A stretch of DNA of 64,000 bases, from positions 7,857,517-7,921,516 of the forward strand of contig OX235263.1 in assembly GCA_944472135.2 (NCBI GenBank), written 5' to 3'. The translations under genes were made by a program, and so were the position numbers. The first letter of the stretch is position 1, and each line of letters begins with the position of its first letter. Below the pieces are notes generated by a model. That model was not told where the DNA came from. It worked only from the letters and a program-made list of their open reading frames with translations, and did not search any database. Of the stretch, positions 21,560 through 33,344 are shown in pieces. The stretch comes from Trichobilharzia regenti. Taxonomy: Eukaryota > Platyhelminthes > Trematoda > Strigeidida > Schistosomatidae.

Positions 21560-21960
21560 CCAAAACATGACTTCATAAGTTAATGAAATCCACAACAGTT
21601 AGTTTAAGCCAGCCAGCCGACCACGTAGGGATGTGTAAACAATCTAGGTGGATGGTTGGTGTCCTCGCGGTGGTGAGAAACAATGAAGGCTGGAGAAAAC
21701 TATAGTGATATGGCTCAAAATCGTTCTCGATGATGGTGCAGACACATTCACTCTTTGTGACTTAACAATATCCAATAAAACTCTATTGTTCTTCCATATT
21801 ACTATTGACTCACACTTTTGTTTATTGTCTGTCTTTCGAATCTCCTCTTTTTACTCCCTCTCTCTCCTCTTGCTTTGCATGCTACAGCTGAGGGTGTGTG
21901 AAAACTCGAACTGCTGCATATCTGTGCAGAGTCCTACTTTGAAATAAGTCAGTAAGAACA
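21560..21960 (+). mobile_element. RTE-like LINE family A, 3' end
   Basis: Plus-strand copy starting GAAATCCACAACAGTTAGTT and running through ATGGCTCAAAATCGTTCTC (D-MAQ-NRSQ segment) to TGTGCAGAGTCCTACTTTG. It matches the minus copy at 1228-1560. A 12-bp expansion (AGCCAGCCGACC) lies at the GCC..ACGTAGG site. Confidence 0.75.
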
Positions 21961-22104
21961 CAGTTCGAGGGATGGAATTTTCCCTAGAGTCTCCTTTCGA
22001 ACGCAAATTATTCAGATTACAGTCTGTGTTTTATCTAAGCCCATTTATCTAAGTAATAATCTTTTAAAAGATTTATAGATCATTCACCAGTTCAACTTTA
22101 CTTC

Positions 22105-23050
22105 ATAAATAAGGAAGATTAAGGGACATCTACAGCAGTTATATCATATAAGGAGGGGATATCTGAAACACTCCCTACGTAGGATTGTTAATAAAGCAGG
22201 AATTAGAGTGGTGCCATTTCAACCTACAAACTCACTCAGGTTGGACAAGCTCTGTAGGCTAAAAGACCCTGTCAGTGGACCCAATTAAACAAAATGATAT
22301 AATTTACAAAATACCCTGCAATGACTGTGAGGTCATCAGATTGTCGGAACATAAGAATTTAGCTAAGGTAAGAATGGTTGACTCCGAGAAGATAAGTAAT
22401 TTAGAAAAAAGCTCAGTACTACATTGCACTGCATGCATTAACATACGACCACACACAAAAGGGTGGAAGAGGGTTAAGATTCTAAGAAGTAATCTATGTA
22501 GGTGAAGAAAGAGGTTGATTACTGAATCCTGCCTGGTTCATTGAGTCTACACCCAACACATCACGTGCAACAGAAATGACTCAATGCAAATACCAGAGAT
22601 ATGCATGGAAGATGTTATTACCACCAGTCAGTCAGTCAAATCAGAGGAGGATAATAAATAATCTCAAAATTCTATTTCAATTCAATTCACGTACATCACA
22701 ACATTCTTACAAGTTACTTATTATGACTATAAAAATCACTCGTCTTATTTCCCATCTGATTGTAACTGATCAATGACACTAATATTACTATTATTACTAG
22801 TGAATGTACATTATCCTATATTGATTTTTATTTAAGTATCTAATCGATTCCACACATCTATATAAATGAAGGAAAAAACTCGTGTGAGTGAGTGACTTGA
22901 TATGATTATGAGCACTAGTTTGTACTCGAAAGGTGGTCATCAGTTAATATTACTGTATAACAGCACTGTGACTTATCAAAATGAAATCTTACCTATAATG
23001 GAGTTATGCTCTACCATCACAGTGCCCAAGTTTTATACTTCAACTGGCTT
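22105..23050 (+). mobile_element. Penelope-like subfamily Y, C-terminal part and tail
   Basis: Coding remnants in shifting frames: a linker (..PVSVDPIKQNDIIYKIPC), NDCE, LSEHKNLAKVRMVD, KISNLEKSS, then a stop near 22501. The untranslated tail goes to about 23050 with GAAAGGTGGTCATCAG and TACTGTATAAC. The usual YIG..R segment between NDCE and LSEH is deleted. Confidence 0.75.
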
Positions 23051-23539
23051 AGAGTAGTATCACTGAAAAGAAATGTATTTTTTTTCCGCGTTGATCAAAG
23101 ACTTAACCATGAATAATTAAGTTTAGTTGGTGCTTTGAATTATTTGATAATTCTAGCACCTGACTCAGCGGATTAAAGGGTTGTTGCCTCAAGTCATCGT
23201 TTGTGTTTCGTAATGCTTGTGTAAGAATCACCAATGGATACAAATGGCTGATCTGTGATCAACGAACATCCTTCTGGATGGAGTCGTATGTAGTGAAATC
23301 ATGTATACCTTATACTGAACTGACCTTTTGGACAGATCTTCCGTGTAGTGCGCCTTTTGACCTTGATACTGGGTTCCTTTGTGTTCATTTCATATCTCTC
23401 ATGTATCTCCACAACGCTGTATCATTTGCTTTCTCTGAGATCAAGTCTACCTTCCTGTTGTTTGATTTTTTCATGCCGGTAGATGAACGTCTCTTATATA
23501 CTACTTATAAATCTTATCAGTAACACAGGCCACAACAGT
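23051..23539. other. Intron with no recognised feature
   Basis: A 106-codon frame at 23203-23523 has no motif or family that I recognise and no second copy here. The 800 bp after the PLE fragment, 23836-24635, are likewise unassigned. Confidence 0.4.
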
Positions 23540-23835
23540 AATGATTAGAGGAATATTGATGCCAGTAAGCTTCAGCTTATTATTTCCACACAACCAGTTA
23601 TCATTCCGAAGGTTAGCTAGCCACCTTCACTTGTATCCGTCAGTTGAACTGTTCCTGTGGAGCCAGTTTGATTGACCATTGTTGTTCTAAGCACTTAAAT
23701 TTTCAGGCTCGAGAACACTTACCACAGTGTGGTTAGATTAAAGTGTTGTTAAAATCATGAATAGTTCTCTATTGGATCACTTCGTCCAAACAGGCCATAC
23801 AGCTTACTAGAGAATTGAAGGATCTTTCTCTACCA
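23540..23835 (+). mobile_element. Penelope-like GIY-YIG fragment
   Basis: Encodes IRQLNCSCGASLIDH then AREHLPQC, matching the Cys-rich start of the PLE GIY-YIG domain and its REH motif, then SILLDHFVQTGH-like sequence across a frameshift. Short and dead. Confidence 0.65.
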
Positions 23836-24639
23836 TCTAAGGGGTGCGGGGGGGTGAGTAATGAATAAATTATTAAAGGCCTCTTAATATAGAATACTGC
23901 AAACAACAGGGGCCATTACAATCCGCTTAAAGCACCTAGAGCTCTGCTTGAAAAAATTAATCAGCTCAGATGATCTTCATATTTATTTCCATTCATCAGC
24001 TTGGCTGTTTTCCACTCTGTATTTGCCTAGTTGCCTTAATTACGATGTACTTGTTTCATTACACTCAGAGCCGTTATCGATGAAACATTTTTAAGTCTGA
24101 GTGAGGTATATGTATCACAGAATCCTTATTTCATTGCTTCACATTCATAATAGGATGCAGGACGATAAACCTTTTGGAGTTTCAGTAACGATAGTGCTGC
24201 CAGTGTCACCTTCCTAACCCTCCCCGTCTTTTTCAGGCTTCTTATCGGATAGTAAACTAGACGAGGTTTGGATGCACGCGTCGTCTGATAGCCGAACTTG
24301 ATCAACGAACGTGGTTGGTGAGCATCCTACTATTGAACCCCTGACGTCACTGACTTATTGGTTTATGATGAAGTGATTAAACTGATGCAACAGATTTCTC
24401 AATGAAAGAAGGCCGCTACCGAAATTCAACAGTTAGGATGAGTTGATGGGTATTGTGAATGTTTCAACAACTAACAACACGAATATGAGCAGATGTGTAC
24501 TCCGTTAGTCACCTTTTCAGTTTTGTTATTCAACAGATGAACATTTAGAAATAGGACAGGGCTGTTATATGATGAGGGTTATTCATACTATCTGTAGGTT
24601 AAACGGGATTCGGACCGAGGAGCCATATCTTTCTCAAGC

Positions 24640-25010
24640 ATTGGTTTTGTAGGGATTTTATTTAGAGGAAAATTAATCTGATGCTCACTAGCGACTGGTC
24701 CAATTCAGGCAGTCACCTTGGGTTCTAGTGGTAAATCGTGATCAGTAGGGTACAGCAGGTTGAAGACATTGGATAATTGGTCGCGCCAGGTCATGAATTA
24801 ATTGGTGGAAGTTAGAATTCAAGGACTAGAGCTGTTGGATTGGGTTGGGTCCCACGAGGCTTAGTGGTCTGTGAGCTCCTGGGTTCAAACCCTGATGGTG
24901 GGTGCGTACTAATGAACAGTCACATGCACTAGGATGATACAGGCAAGTAAGACTCCCAGATTCTCCAGTGGTTCTTTAACTGATGTCAGCGCATGATGAA
25001 ACCCTCCAAC
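24640..25010 (+). mobile_element. SINE B, inverted tail joined to plus body
   Basis: 24640-24665 is an inverted tail (GGTTTTGTAGGGATTTTATT), followed by the plus 5' body (GATGCTCACTAGCGACTGG, AATCGTGATCAGTAGGG), a decayed head and hammerhead, and the sense tail (GATGTCAGCGCATGATGAAA). This repeats the inverted-tail layout of SINE A. Confidence 0.75.
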
Positions 25011-25019
25011 CATATCTCT

Positions 25020-25560
25020 CTGACGAATGACTGAGTTTTTAACATAGAACCTTTCACAGAAGCTAACCAGTTCAAGATGCTACACTTCACTTATCAAATA
25101 AAGGCATAGAAAAGTAAGAAAGGAATTTCCAAAGAACTATAATCAACGGAAATGTGCTGAAGAAAGAATCATAACATGGAAATACGTGAGGAATCAAAGA
25201 GTGCATTCATCTGCTCCATTGAATCATATCACAAATAGTCTGAATTCACTGTTTCTTAGCATACGGTCGACCTCTATCAAACAGTCTACACCTTCTTAGG
25301 TGGCTGGCTTGAATCCACAGTCAAAAACATCATAAGACTGATGAGAGGTTTTATTTGACACCCTCCCCTGACATCATTCAAAATGAATTCTGTGTCATTT
25401 ATCATTGTTCAGTAAGGAAGGTGGTGACTCTGTATACCAAATGTATGTCCTAACCATCTTAATCAACTCAACTTCACAAACACACATCGACTAACTTTCT
25501 TCTCTTACTTAGCACCCTACTGCTAAGCTCAATGTTACTCATCATATTAAAGCAGAAGAG
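25020..25560 (-). mobile_element. RTE-like LINE family A, decayed 3' part
   Basis: Matches the minus copy at 1228-1800: TTTTTAACATAGAACCTTTC at the 3' end, GTCTACACCTTCTTAGGTGG, ATGTATGTCCTAACCATCTT. No frame remains. Confidence 0.7.
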
Positions 25561-25724
25561 TGTTAGAAAAAACAGAAGACAATGCTATGACAACACTCAC
25601 TCACTGTCAATCGAAGCAGTAAAGGCCGTAGGTGGAACAAACCTCAGGACATTATATCTGATAACCGGGTCTCTTCCCGAGGAGAGATCAACGCATATGA
25701 AACCTATAAGAGATATTATTTTTA

Positions 25725-25915
25725 TATTTTTGATTTACAGCTTGATTCCACACTGTATTTTTGGTACAAGTATGGAATTTTCAGCATGGATATCGGGAGC
25801 CCAAATTTTGCAGGCCGACCATAGATATCAGGTGTGCGTCGGCGGGGGTTCGAACCTCGGACCATGTTCATGGTCGGCGAGAGTCCTAACCACTGTGCCA
25901 CCGACGCAGCGAGGA
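25725..25915 (-). mobile_element. tRNA-headed SINE, family D, with a CR1-like 3' end
   Basis: On the minus strand: GCGTCGGTGGCACAGTGG (box A), GAGGTTCGAACCCC (box B), GGTCGGCCTGCAAAATTTGG, then the tail GCTGAAAATTCCATACTTG and GTGTGGAATCAAGCTG. That tail resembles the CR1-like LINE 3' end in this window (GCTGAAAATTCCA..GGAATAAAGC). Confidence 0.82.
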
Positions 25916-25929
25916 GGAGAGAAAAATAA

Positions 25930-27165
25930 AACAATGGGCTGATCTCTTCAAAGGAACTCAGTTTCGTAGACTGTGTAAGGATCTTCGACGGCGTTGACCA
26001 CGAAATGATTTAGAAACTACTTCAACACTGTGGAGTGTGGTACCCTAAATCCTTATCAACTTCATCCAATAATTACATGACAATGCCACCTGTTATGTGG
26101 TCCACAGCGGTAAACTCAGCGTAGCCTTTGAAATGAATACAGTAAGAAAGAAAAGGCTGCCGGCCTATTATCACAGGTGATATGCGTAATTGCGGTGGAC
26201 TGGATTATACGATAGGCTGTCAGTGTGGATTAAGAACGCAGAAATATGTTGGACTGATAAAAAAAGACTCTATAAGATCTGGATTTTGCGGATGATTCAT
26301 GTTTAATGTCGCACAAACTTGAGGACTTGCAGTCGAAAACCGATAAACACTCCCTCAAGAATTAGCAAAGATAGGTCTTCAAGTAAACATAAAAAAAGAC
26401 TGATGTGATGAAAATGACCAACCAACCAACCAACTAACAACAACAAGCGCCAGTTGCAATCTCAATGGGGTAGATTCGACAGAGGTTACTTCCTTCATTT
26501 AGCCAGCTAAGAAGGACGACTTCAACCACAGGTACACACCATGGATGAAGATGTTAAAGCCAGCCTACCAGTCAGAAACGGAAAAGCAAGACAAACCTTC
26601 ATTACTTTAGAATCATTTTGGAAATCTTCTTCACTCTCTAACGTGAAGAATTCAATTCGGATTTTCAACACAGATGGTAATTCAGTCAGTCACTTCTTTT
26701 ATAATGAGTTAGAAATTAGGCCAGCGTATCTCACGGGAAGCATCTCCAACAACCCGTTATAGACTTTTATCAACATCTGCTTTCATCGGCTCCATAATGA
26801 AAATCAAATGACCAGTCGGCCGGTCGGTCAGAAAGAATTAGCAAGAAGAAACTCTGGTTGGGAAAAAAACCAAGAAAACTATAGTCGACTGTTAGTTAAA
26901 AAAATATAAGAGAAAGTGATGATGGATTGGGCACACGGAGAGGAGACTGTTAGGTGACATCGAGCGCCTGGAGTGGAATCTAATTGGAAAACGATGAGTT
27001 CAGCAGTGCTATGAAGGTGACACGGATAAGATCATGAGAGGAGGAGGAGGAGGAGATCAAAGACTATGGGAGATCGTGGAACTAGCCTGAGAAGACTGTA
27101 GAAAACAGGACTAAACAGAGATGTGTTGCTGAAGAACCATGCTCCACTCGGAACCCATGGGAACA
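25930..27165 (+). mobile_element. RTE-type LINE family C, decayed RT to 3' end
   Basis: The longest family C copy. Early part: FVDCVRIFDGVDHEMI (the FD..D motif of RT) and LLQHCGV. Middle: a tract with KIGLQVNIKKD. Later: KARQTF, then RTG/RRLLGDIERLEWN and EDCRKQD-like pieces. It ends ACCATGCTCC-ACTCG-GAACCC and GGGAACAATCATC. There are many stops; the YADD box is not recognisable. Confidence 0.7.
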
Positions 27166-27174
27166 ATCATCATA

Positions 27175-27232
27175 TAATAATATTATACCACTTAAGACGG
27201 GAAGTAGAATGCAAACGTCTGTCATCAAATAT
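27175..27232 (-). mobile_element. RTE-like family A fragment
   Basis: TATACCACTTAAGACGGGAA and TAGAATGCAAACGTCTGTCA match the minus copy at about 1800-1850. It lies about 65 bp downstream of the exon 2 donor. Confidence 0.55.
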
Positions 27233-27296
27233 AAATAAAGAATGTTACAAATTCGACAGTGCTTCATACGCCCAAATAAACACAAGATTAACTTAC

Positions 27297-27910
27297 CTGT
27301 AATTCCGTAAATAATGGGATACTTCTTGCCCATTCAATGATCACGAACAGATAAGACAGTGTAGAATTGGTTATTTCATTCATGATTGTAGGCGGTTCAC
27401 TACTATCCATATTCTGTGAAGGATATTTTCCTGGTGCGTTTGAATTAGACATTGAAAATTCTGATGAATATACTGGTGAAGTAGTCAGTCTCATGGCATT
27501 ATCACTACTACTGATATCACTATAAGTAGATAAGTTAAATATTTCTGAAAATTTAAAATTTTCGCTATTATTATTATTATTGCCCCCGCTTCTGCTGCCA
27601 CTGGAGCTGCTGTTAACGCTTACATTTGATTGGTTTATAACTTCACTCGTCCTTGTCGCTGATTGGCTGATTGAGTTTGTTTTATTGAATCCATTCAAAA
27701 TGTAATTCAAATAATGTACTAAATATTGATTATTTAAGTATTGATTTGAATTACGCTCAGCATACAGTAGCATATTGATTATTTGTGTAATATTTGGTCC
27801 AATCATCAAGTGACGCATTGATGTAAAGATATTTGAAGTAAGCAAATTCGATAGACCATAATATGGATGATATATTGAAGGGAACGGCGGTAAACGATCC
27901 TGTTGTACAG
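27297..27910 (-). CDS. COUP-TF: COUP-TF-like nuclear receptor, exon 2 (hinge and start of ligand-binding domain)
   Basis: A 614-bp internal exon. The acceptor is a long pyrimidine tract ending CCACAG at 27911, and the donor is CAG|GTAAGT at 27297/27296. Its first two bases complete the phase-1 codon left by exon 1 to give Ala, so the join reads MRKEAVQ, the COUP-TF C-terminal extension of the DBD. The exon then encodes a hinge with serine and asparagine runs, a segment with ITQIINMLLYAE that sits where COUP-TF helix 1 lies, and near the end FVIIEWARSIPLFTELQ, the helix-3 signature of the ligand-binding domain. It ends in phase 0. The poly-Ser/Asn insert between helices 1 and 3 is lengthy compared with COUP-TFs of other animals, a habit of flatworm nuclear receptors. 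The open frame continuing upstream to 27971 is only the translated pyrimidine tract. Confidence 0.95.
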
Positions 27911-28154
27911 CTGTGGTTGAAGAGATGAAAAAGAAGAAATAGAAACAGCAAAGAATGATGAAAAGTTTCAAGTAGGGTGCTTGACAAGAATGGTTATCTT
28001 AAGCCGTCTAATGGCATACTGGTCTTACCACTGGATGCTATTCTGAATGGTTTCCGACCTCATATAAGGCTATTTTGATAACATTTTGCTACCCCCGTTA
28101 CTATATGAGAATACTGAACATTTTCGGTTGGAAACTAGTTGGTAACTATAGTGA

Positions 28155-29560
28155 TTTGTGTAGTCCTTGGTGTTTGGTGCAGACTGGATTCTATCAGTCA
28201 GGTTTGCAATGTGGCCACCATTCTAGGTAGCTTGTCATCACGATGCACATTATTATTATATCCTTTAATTCCTAGAGGAACATAGGGCTTCAGCCGCGCG
28301 TCTCCATTGCTTTCGGTTCTCTGCCAACTTTTTCACCGCACTCAAAGTCTGCCCACACGCTATCATCTCCTCTTCACATGACCTCCTCCAAGTCACCCTT
28401 GCACTGATAACCAACTCACGGCTTCCCATCCGGGTTTCACTTGAGCGATGGCCTGGTGTGTGATGGTTTCCTCAGAGTATGGCCAGCCAATCCATCTCCA
28501 TTTCTTCTTACCTATTTATTGCGCAATCGGTTCCAGTTGTGATGGATCATTCATTGCCAGAGATCCCTGTTGCTGATCTTTTCTCGCCATCTGGTCTTGA
28601 GTAGTAATTGAGTGAAGACAACTGTTGGTGAAGGTCTGAAGTTTGTTTGAGATGCTCTTTATGACGCGCTGGCCAAGTCTCCGATCCGTATAGTGTGTAG
28701 CACTGATTTCACATTGGAGTTGAAAATCCTGATTTTATTTCCCATGCTGAGTTTTGTTGACCTCCACACAGACTTGAGAATAATGAAAGCTTGCATTGCT
28801 TTTCCGATGATCCTCGCTTTGATATCCTCTTCAGTTCCGTCCGTCCGTAGTTGAAACGATGCTTCCCAGATAGGTAAGTATGTAGGTTAAATAGGTTGTT
28901 TCTTTCAGGTTTCTCCCATTTATGCTGGCTGATTGTTGTCTGTTGTTGTTGCCGTTGGTGTTGGCCAGGAATCTTCATCACATCTGTTTTATCTATGTTC
29001 AATTTAAGTCGTATCTTTGATGCTTCTTGTGCCAGGTTGTTGCTTTTCACTTGTTTATCTTCCAGTTTGTGGGAAATCATATATATATATCATCGGTGAA
29101 GTCCGGATCTTCCAAGTTTTTTTGTGTGAGTCCATTTTATACGGTGCACATTGATTTGAGGATATTAGATGGTCGGAGGCAATGGCACCGTGATGGCGAT
29201 CTACATAGAATGGTGGCTACATTTAAAACTTGACTAGACACAGCATTCAGTCTGCACCAAAGAAAGGACTAGACACATCACACTAGTTACTAGTGGCCAA
29301 TCAAAGTATCCATTACAGTACACTTCTACAGGAGATCAATTGCGAACCCGAATAGCTCCGCAGTGGTAACGTCTCTGACTGAAGCACTGACTGGCTGATG
29401 CAGGTTCGAATCTCGGGAGGAACATGAGTTTCTTCCGGGTTGGAGATATGACTTTCTGACTTGCGTGAGTGCCAACTAGTACGAAACCTAGGTGCAGCCA
29501 AGGCTTTCTGTGGCTGGTTGCTTCCAACCACCTAATACTGAATATCTATTAGACTGTGTA
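28155..29560. mobile_element. SINE E inverted pair interrupted by an RTE family B LINE
   Basis: 28155-28255 is a minus SINE E 5' part (GATTCTATCAGTCAGGTTTG, GTGGCCACC). 29150-29560 is a plus SINE E with box A GCAGTGGTAACGTCTCTG and box B GGTTCGAATCTCGGG. The LINE sits between them at 28256-29146. TGCACATT occurs at both LINE borders (28245-28252 and 29146-29153), a likely target duplication. The SINE pair was head-to-head before the LINE arrived. Confidence 0.75.
28256..29146 (-). mobile_element. RTE-type LINE family B, 3' third
   Basis: The 3' end (TTATTATTATATCCTTTA then GTTCC-TCTA-GGAAC as reverse complement) is at about 28256-28285. The frame at 28709-29080 and neighbours encode KVRLKLNIDKTDVMKI, then a linker, LGS..GGT and GSEKQ/ARIG..; farther 3' the W.WIGHT and TWRR motifs are frameshifted. 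Inactive. Confidence 0.82.
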
Positions 29561-30079
29561 ATTAAGTGAATAAAACGTAAAGTTATCGAATATTGAACAG
29601 TACTCACGATATCTAACAGTATAAGTTTAGAAGTAGATTATGATAGACATTTTTAACTCTAAAAATGAAGCCTTATGAATCCTAATTATTGATTCTACTG
29701 GCCCGAGATATTTGGTTTCTGCTTAACATGATTCAGTCTGATACGAAGCGGCCAAAATTAAAATCAATATTCTGAGTAAATACCTGAAGAGGGGGAAGTA
29801 TCTACTCCTCAAATCTGGATTTTGTTTACGTTGTGGACATGAAATAACCTCTCATTGGACAATTTGTTTAACCTTTTGGTCAATCGCCAACTAATCAGAA
29901 CAGTCTATTCTCCTCTGACCTAGCAGAGCTTTAATGCGGGTGGCTAAAAATGTACAAGTATGATATACTTTTCCTTGAAATAAATTCCCTCTAGCAAGAC
30001 TCTCAACTTCTTCCGTTATATCTGTTGTCATATGAGCTGCCTTTATCTTGGGCGATTCGTCTATGCCTCAGGATGAACT
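29561..30079. other. Intron, no recognised feature
   Basis: Unassigned 500 bp between SINE E and SINE C. A PLE-like core cannot be supported here. Confidence 0.4.
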
Positions 30080-30230
30080 AGGCCCCATGCCCAACCTTGC
30101 CTCTTTACCGGTCTTATAACTGGCTTAGTGAGATAAAGGAGTGCTTCTTTGGCCGGGGGTCGAACGCCAAACCACCTGTGTGGTTAACGAGCATTCCTAC
30201 TACTTTGTGCCACTGGTGCTCTATCAGTTA
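30080..30230 (-). mobile_element. tRNA-headed SINE, family C, partial
   Basis: Minus copy: CCATGCCCAACCTTGCCTC, TTTACCGGTCTTATAACTGG, GGCCGGGGGTCGAAC (box B) and TGCCACTGGTGCTC (head). The 3' RTE-like hairpin part is missing. Confidence 0.65.
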
Positions 30231-30394
30231 CTTATTGAGAAACTTTATTGATTTCGATCGCCTGTTGATCTGTTTCATTGGGTGAAAATCCTCAGACTTT
30301 GCTGACATCTCACCTCCTAGTATACTGCCGATTGTTACTCGATATCAGCATGTCTTATCCACAGAGATACAATTGAATTCAAACTATTAAATAT

Positions 30395-31455
30395 TCCCGC
30401 AGTAAAATTTAGAACAACACATTCAAGCGAACAATATTGTTGTGGTTTCAATTAGATCTCATCGCGCCTAACTCTAATATGCCTATATAAGTTTACAAAT
30501 AAAAATTCAAATATAAACCAATCATGGTGTTTTGTCTATAGGGTAATACGATTGTGAATATAAATTGTGCAATTAATCACAATAGTAGTAATGATAATAA
30601 TAATAATAAAAATAATAATGGTTTTATCAGTAACAAGGATGAAAAAGTGAGGCAATCTGTGATAACACAAATAATAAAAATAAACAGCATGATTGAACAA
30701 ACGAATGTCCAGGTAGACGTGGTAGTCGGTAAAGGCTAGTAAAACAAATGAACCGATTAAGTAATGTTGGATTGACTGTAAGGGAAGGAAATGAAACACG
30801 TTTTTAATGAAGATGTGATAAGATTAAGGGATGATAAGAAAGGGGTTGAAAATATAAACAAGGAGTGGTGGGGAAGTCATCAGTCGGTTATGTCTTAATA
30901 GGCCAACAAGGGAGGGATAATAGCTGTACGAACTTCTTTTGAATGCATAGTTTAGGTTTAATAGTTCGAATGCCTGTCGCCTCAGCTGTGTGCAGTAGAC
31001 GAGTACGAAGTCTATTGGAAAGATTCGGTGAGATACGACGAATTACCTTGAAAGATCTCGTTTCCTCCACTACATGACCACTATCAATAATTAAATGTGA
31101 CAAAATTGAGCTACGGATTGTTTTTGTCAGTCCTTTGCCAAACCACCACGATGGGAGATGTTCACTAACACGTTGGCTAAGCTGTTTAGTAGTAGTGTGG
31201 TCAACATAACTGTCACCGCAAGTGCAGTTGAATTGATAAATATACATAGATGTGGCAAAACTACGTAGCTTCTCCTTCGTTTTAATCCCAATCATTCGTC
31301 GGCTAAAGAATGACAAACATAGGTATCCTTATTATTGATAAAACCATTATTATTATTATCGTTACTACTATTATGACTAATTGCACAATTTATATTCACC
31401 ATCTTAGTATCCTGTAGACAAAACACCATGACTTGTTTATATTTGAGGCGACAAG
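30395..31455 (-). mobile_element. Penelope-like element with inverted terminal arms
   Basis: Arms 30505-30650 and 31318-31440 are reverse complements (TCATGGTGTTTTGTCTA in both, then GTGAATATAAATTGTGCAAT). The minus frame 31316-30888 encodes the GIY-YIG region: YIYQFNCTCGDSYVDHT, SQRVSEHLPSWWFGKG, TIRSSILSHLIIDSGH, SFKVIRRISPNLSNR and KPKLCIQKKF. This is the best preserved PLE nuclease here, though the Y-I-G of the core reads YVD. RT is absent. Confidence 0.85.
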
Positions 31456-31469
31456 AATAAAACACAAAA

Positions 31470-31750
31470 TAATCGATCTCCTGTGGAGCCAGTTACATAG
31501 GCCGTACACTTAGGCGTGTTTCTCGTCGAATTTCCAAACATCATCCCGCATAGTGGTTAAGCAAAGGACAAACAAAATCTATTTGTAGCGCTATTCTATC
31601 TCATCTTGTGCATACAGAACACAAGATTGACGTTAACCTACCTTTCAGAGTCATTTACCACATATCTACGAATCTCAATTTTGCCTTAAGAGTTCAACTA
31701 CTAAACACTGCTGTAGTTAGTTCAGACATTATCCTAATCTTGGCCATCTA
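31470..31750 (+). mobile_element. Penelope-like GIY-YIG fragment
   Basis: Encodes ..CGASYIGRTLRRVSRRISKH then, after a stop, LSKGQTKSICSAILSHLVH and NLPFRVIYHISTNL. The YIGRT motif is intact in this fragment. It adjoins the minus PLE in opposite orientation. Confidence 0.75.
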
Positions 31751-31774
31751 GGTTTGAATTATCATGAATTTTTA

Positions 31775-32075
31775 TTGAATTGAATTTTTGGTTTTCCCGT
31801 CGATTGATTGGACCGAAGTGCTCGGTCTCAGGTTGACATGTCGGCTTCTTATGCAGATGCTTCGACGATGTCTGGGTATTTAATTAGTATACAATTGGTG
31901 GATGGTGGCTAACAGTGGAATCCAGGATGCGCATTTCGTCCTATTTGGGACTCGTCAACTGGATGTACCTGCATTTCTCAGTGAGTGATGATGTTCCCAC
32001 CGAGGCTCGAACCCAGTACCCATAGTTTCAAACGCCAAAGCGTTATCCACTAGACCACTTGGGCCACGAGTCGGA
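31775..32075 (-). mobile_element. Hammerhead SINE family A, minus monomer (head-ribozyme-tail)
   Basis: On the minus strand: head with box A TGGTCTAGTGGATAACGC, box B GGTTCGAGCCT, hammerhead, then the tail in the same orientation (ACATCGTCGAAGCATCTGC ... CAATCGACGGGAAAA). This gives the standard order of the element. The ribozyme core reads TTGACGAG instead of CTGACGAG and its cleavage region is shortened, so it is probably inactive. Sense to the host intron. Confidence 0.85.
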
Positions 32076-32384
32076 TTTTCCTAATTTTAGTTGATATTCT
32101 ATTCGCTACTATATATTATTATTATTATTTAAGCATTTCAGCTGAAAACAGTAAAAAAGAATCAACTGTTTATGAAATTGCGTTTTAATGGATACGTTGC
32201 TAGTGAAGTCTTACATCTGAGATTATCCAGAGGAATAAAACGGACTTATACTGCCGCCTCCCTTTGTTTATCATTTTCCAGTCTCCGAACAGTTATCATT
32301 GTGTGTCTACAAATTTAGTTGCTCCTGTGGACAAAGCGATATAGAGTGAACAACTAGACAGCTTAACAAACGTATTTTTTCTCT

Positions 32385-32618
32385 CCACGTTCCCCAGTGG
32401 AACATAGGGCACCTTCAAGCTAGTGGCTTGAAGTCTCTGTAGCAGTGTTTTTGTTTCACAGGATGGGGTTGCTAGCCTCATGCCCAACCTTTCCTCTTTA
32501 CCAGCATTATTTCTAGCTTAGCGAGGGGGGTAAAGGAGTGTATCCAGTGGCCGGGAATCGAACCCCGGACTATGTGCATGGTAGGTGAGCGTCCTAACCA
32601 CTATGCCACCGACGCAAG
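32385..32618 (-). mobile_element. tRNA-headed SINE, family C, inside a PLE
   Basis: 3' end (plus-strand view) CACGTTCCCCAGTGGAACAT (the RTE-like hairpin), GGATGGGGTTGCTAGCC, box B CGAACCCCG, head CACTATGCCACCGACGCA. The PLE frame resumes at ATTAATGAGCATC, with GTATT at both borders as a possible short duplication. Confidence 0.82.
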
Positions 32619-33344
32619 TATTAATGAGCATCTTCCTTCATGGTTTGGAAAATGTCAAGTAAAATCTATAAGAACTTCTCTTTTGATTCATTTTGATTGA
32701 TGATAGTGGTCACCAAGTGGACAGAAATAGTGACTTCAAAGTTATCTATAGCATTCCATCGAACTTGCTGAACGTAACTGGAACCCATCCGTTGAACACA
32801 GCCGAAGCTATGGGAATTAATTTAAGAGGACAATCCCAGTGTCTTTGCATACAACAAAAGAAGTTAGTTCTACCTTCGTATCTTCTTTGTTTGCCTGTGT
32901 GAATTCTTTTCAAAAACCCTCCCACCCAGTCTTATTTTCCATCTCCTTCGTATTTTTATGATATTTATTTAAATAATTCGTCATCACATTAAATCTTCCT
33001 TGGTAAATTTTTTTGATGCCATAGCAGATGTACTATTACCTCTGCTATCTGGTTTAGTGGCCTTCATTGTCATTTTGACGTTGAATATGTCCTTTTAACT
33101 TGACCTAAGTGGTCTATTTTTCTCACCTCTTACCTCATTATTAATTTCACATATATGTTCCTATGACAAGTCCGTGTGTCATGGATCAGACTGTTCGAAA
33201 TGTGTTGTAGGCGCAAATACACATGACACGATTCAGACAAATTACGTCTTCTTATTGCTTTATCTAAATTCATAAAGGGAAATAACTGTTTTAAATTTAT
33301 TTAAACTCCGATTATCCGTCCACTTCACCTACCTTTAATAATAA

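Noticed and set aside
22900..22960. Hammerhead in PLE-Y tails (TGATTATGAGCAC .. CTCGAAAGGTGGTC)
   Set aside because: Stem II and GAAA look plausible, but the CTGANGA block is not present in any Y copy seen. I do not claim it.
27911..27987. Signal-peptide-like hydrophobic start (MKLFIILCC...) on the exon 2 frame
   Set aside because: It is the translated pyrimidine tract before the splice acceptor at 27911. The true exon begins after CCACAG and continues the COUP-TF frame.
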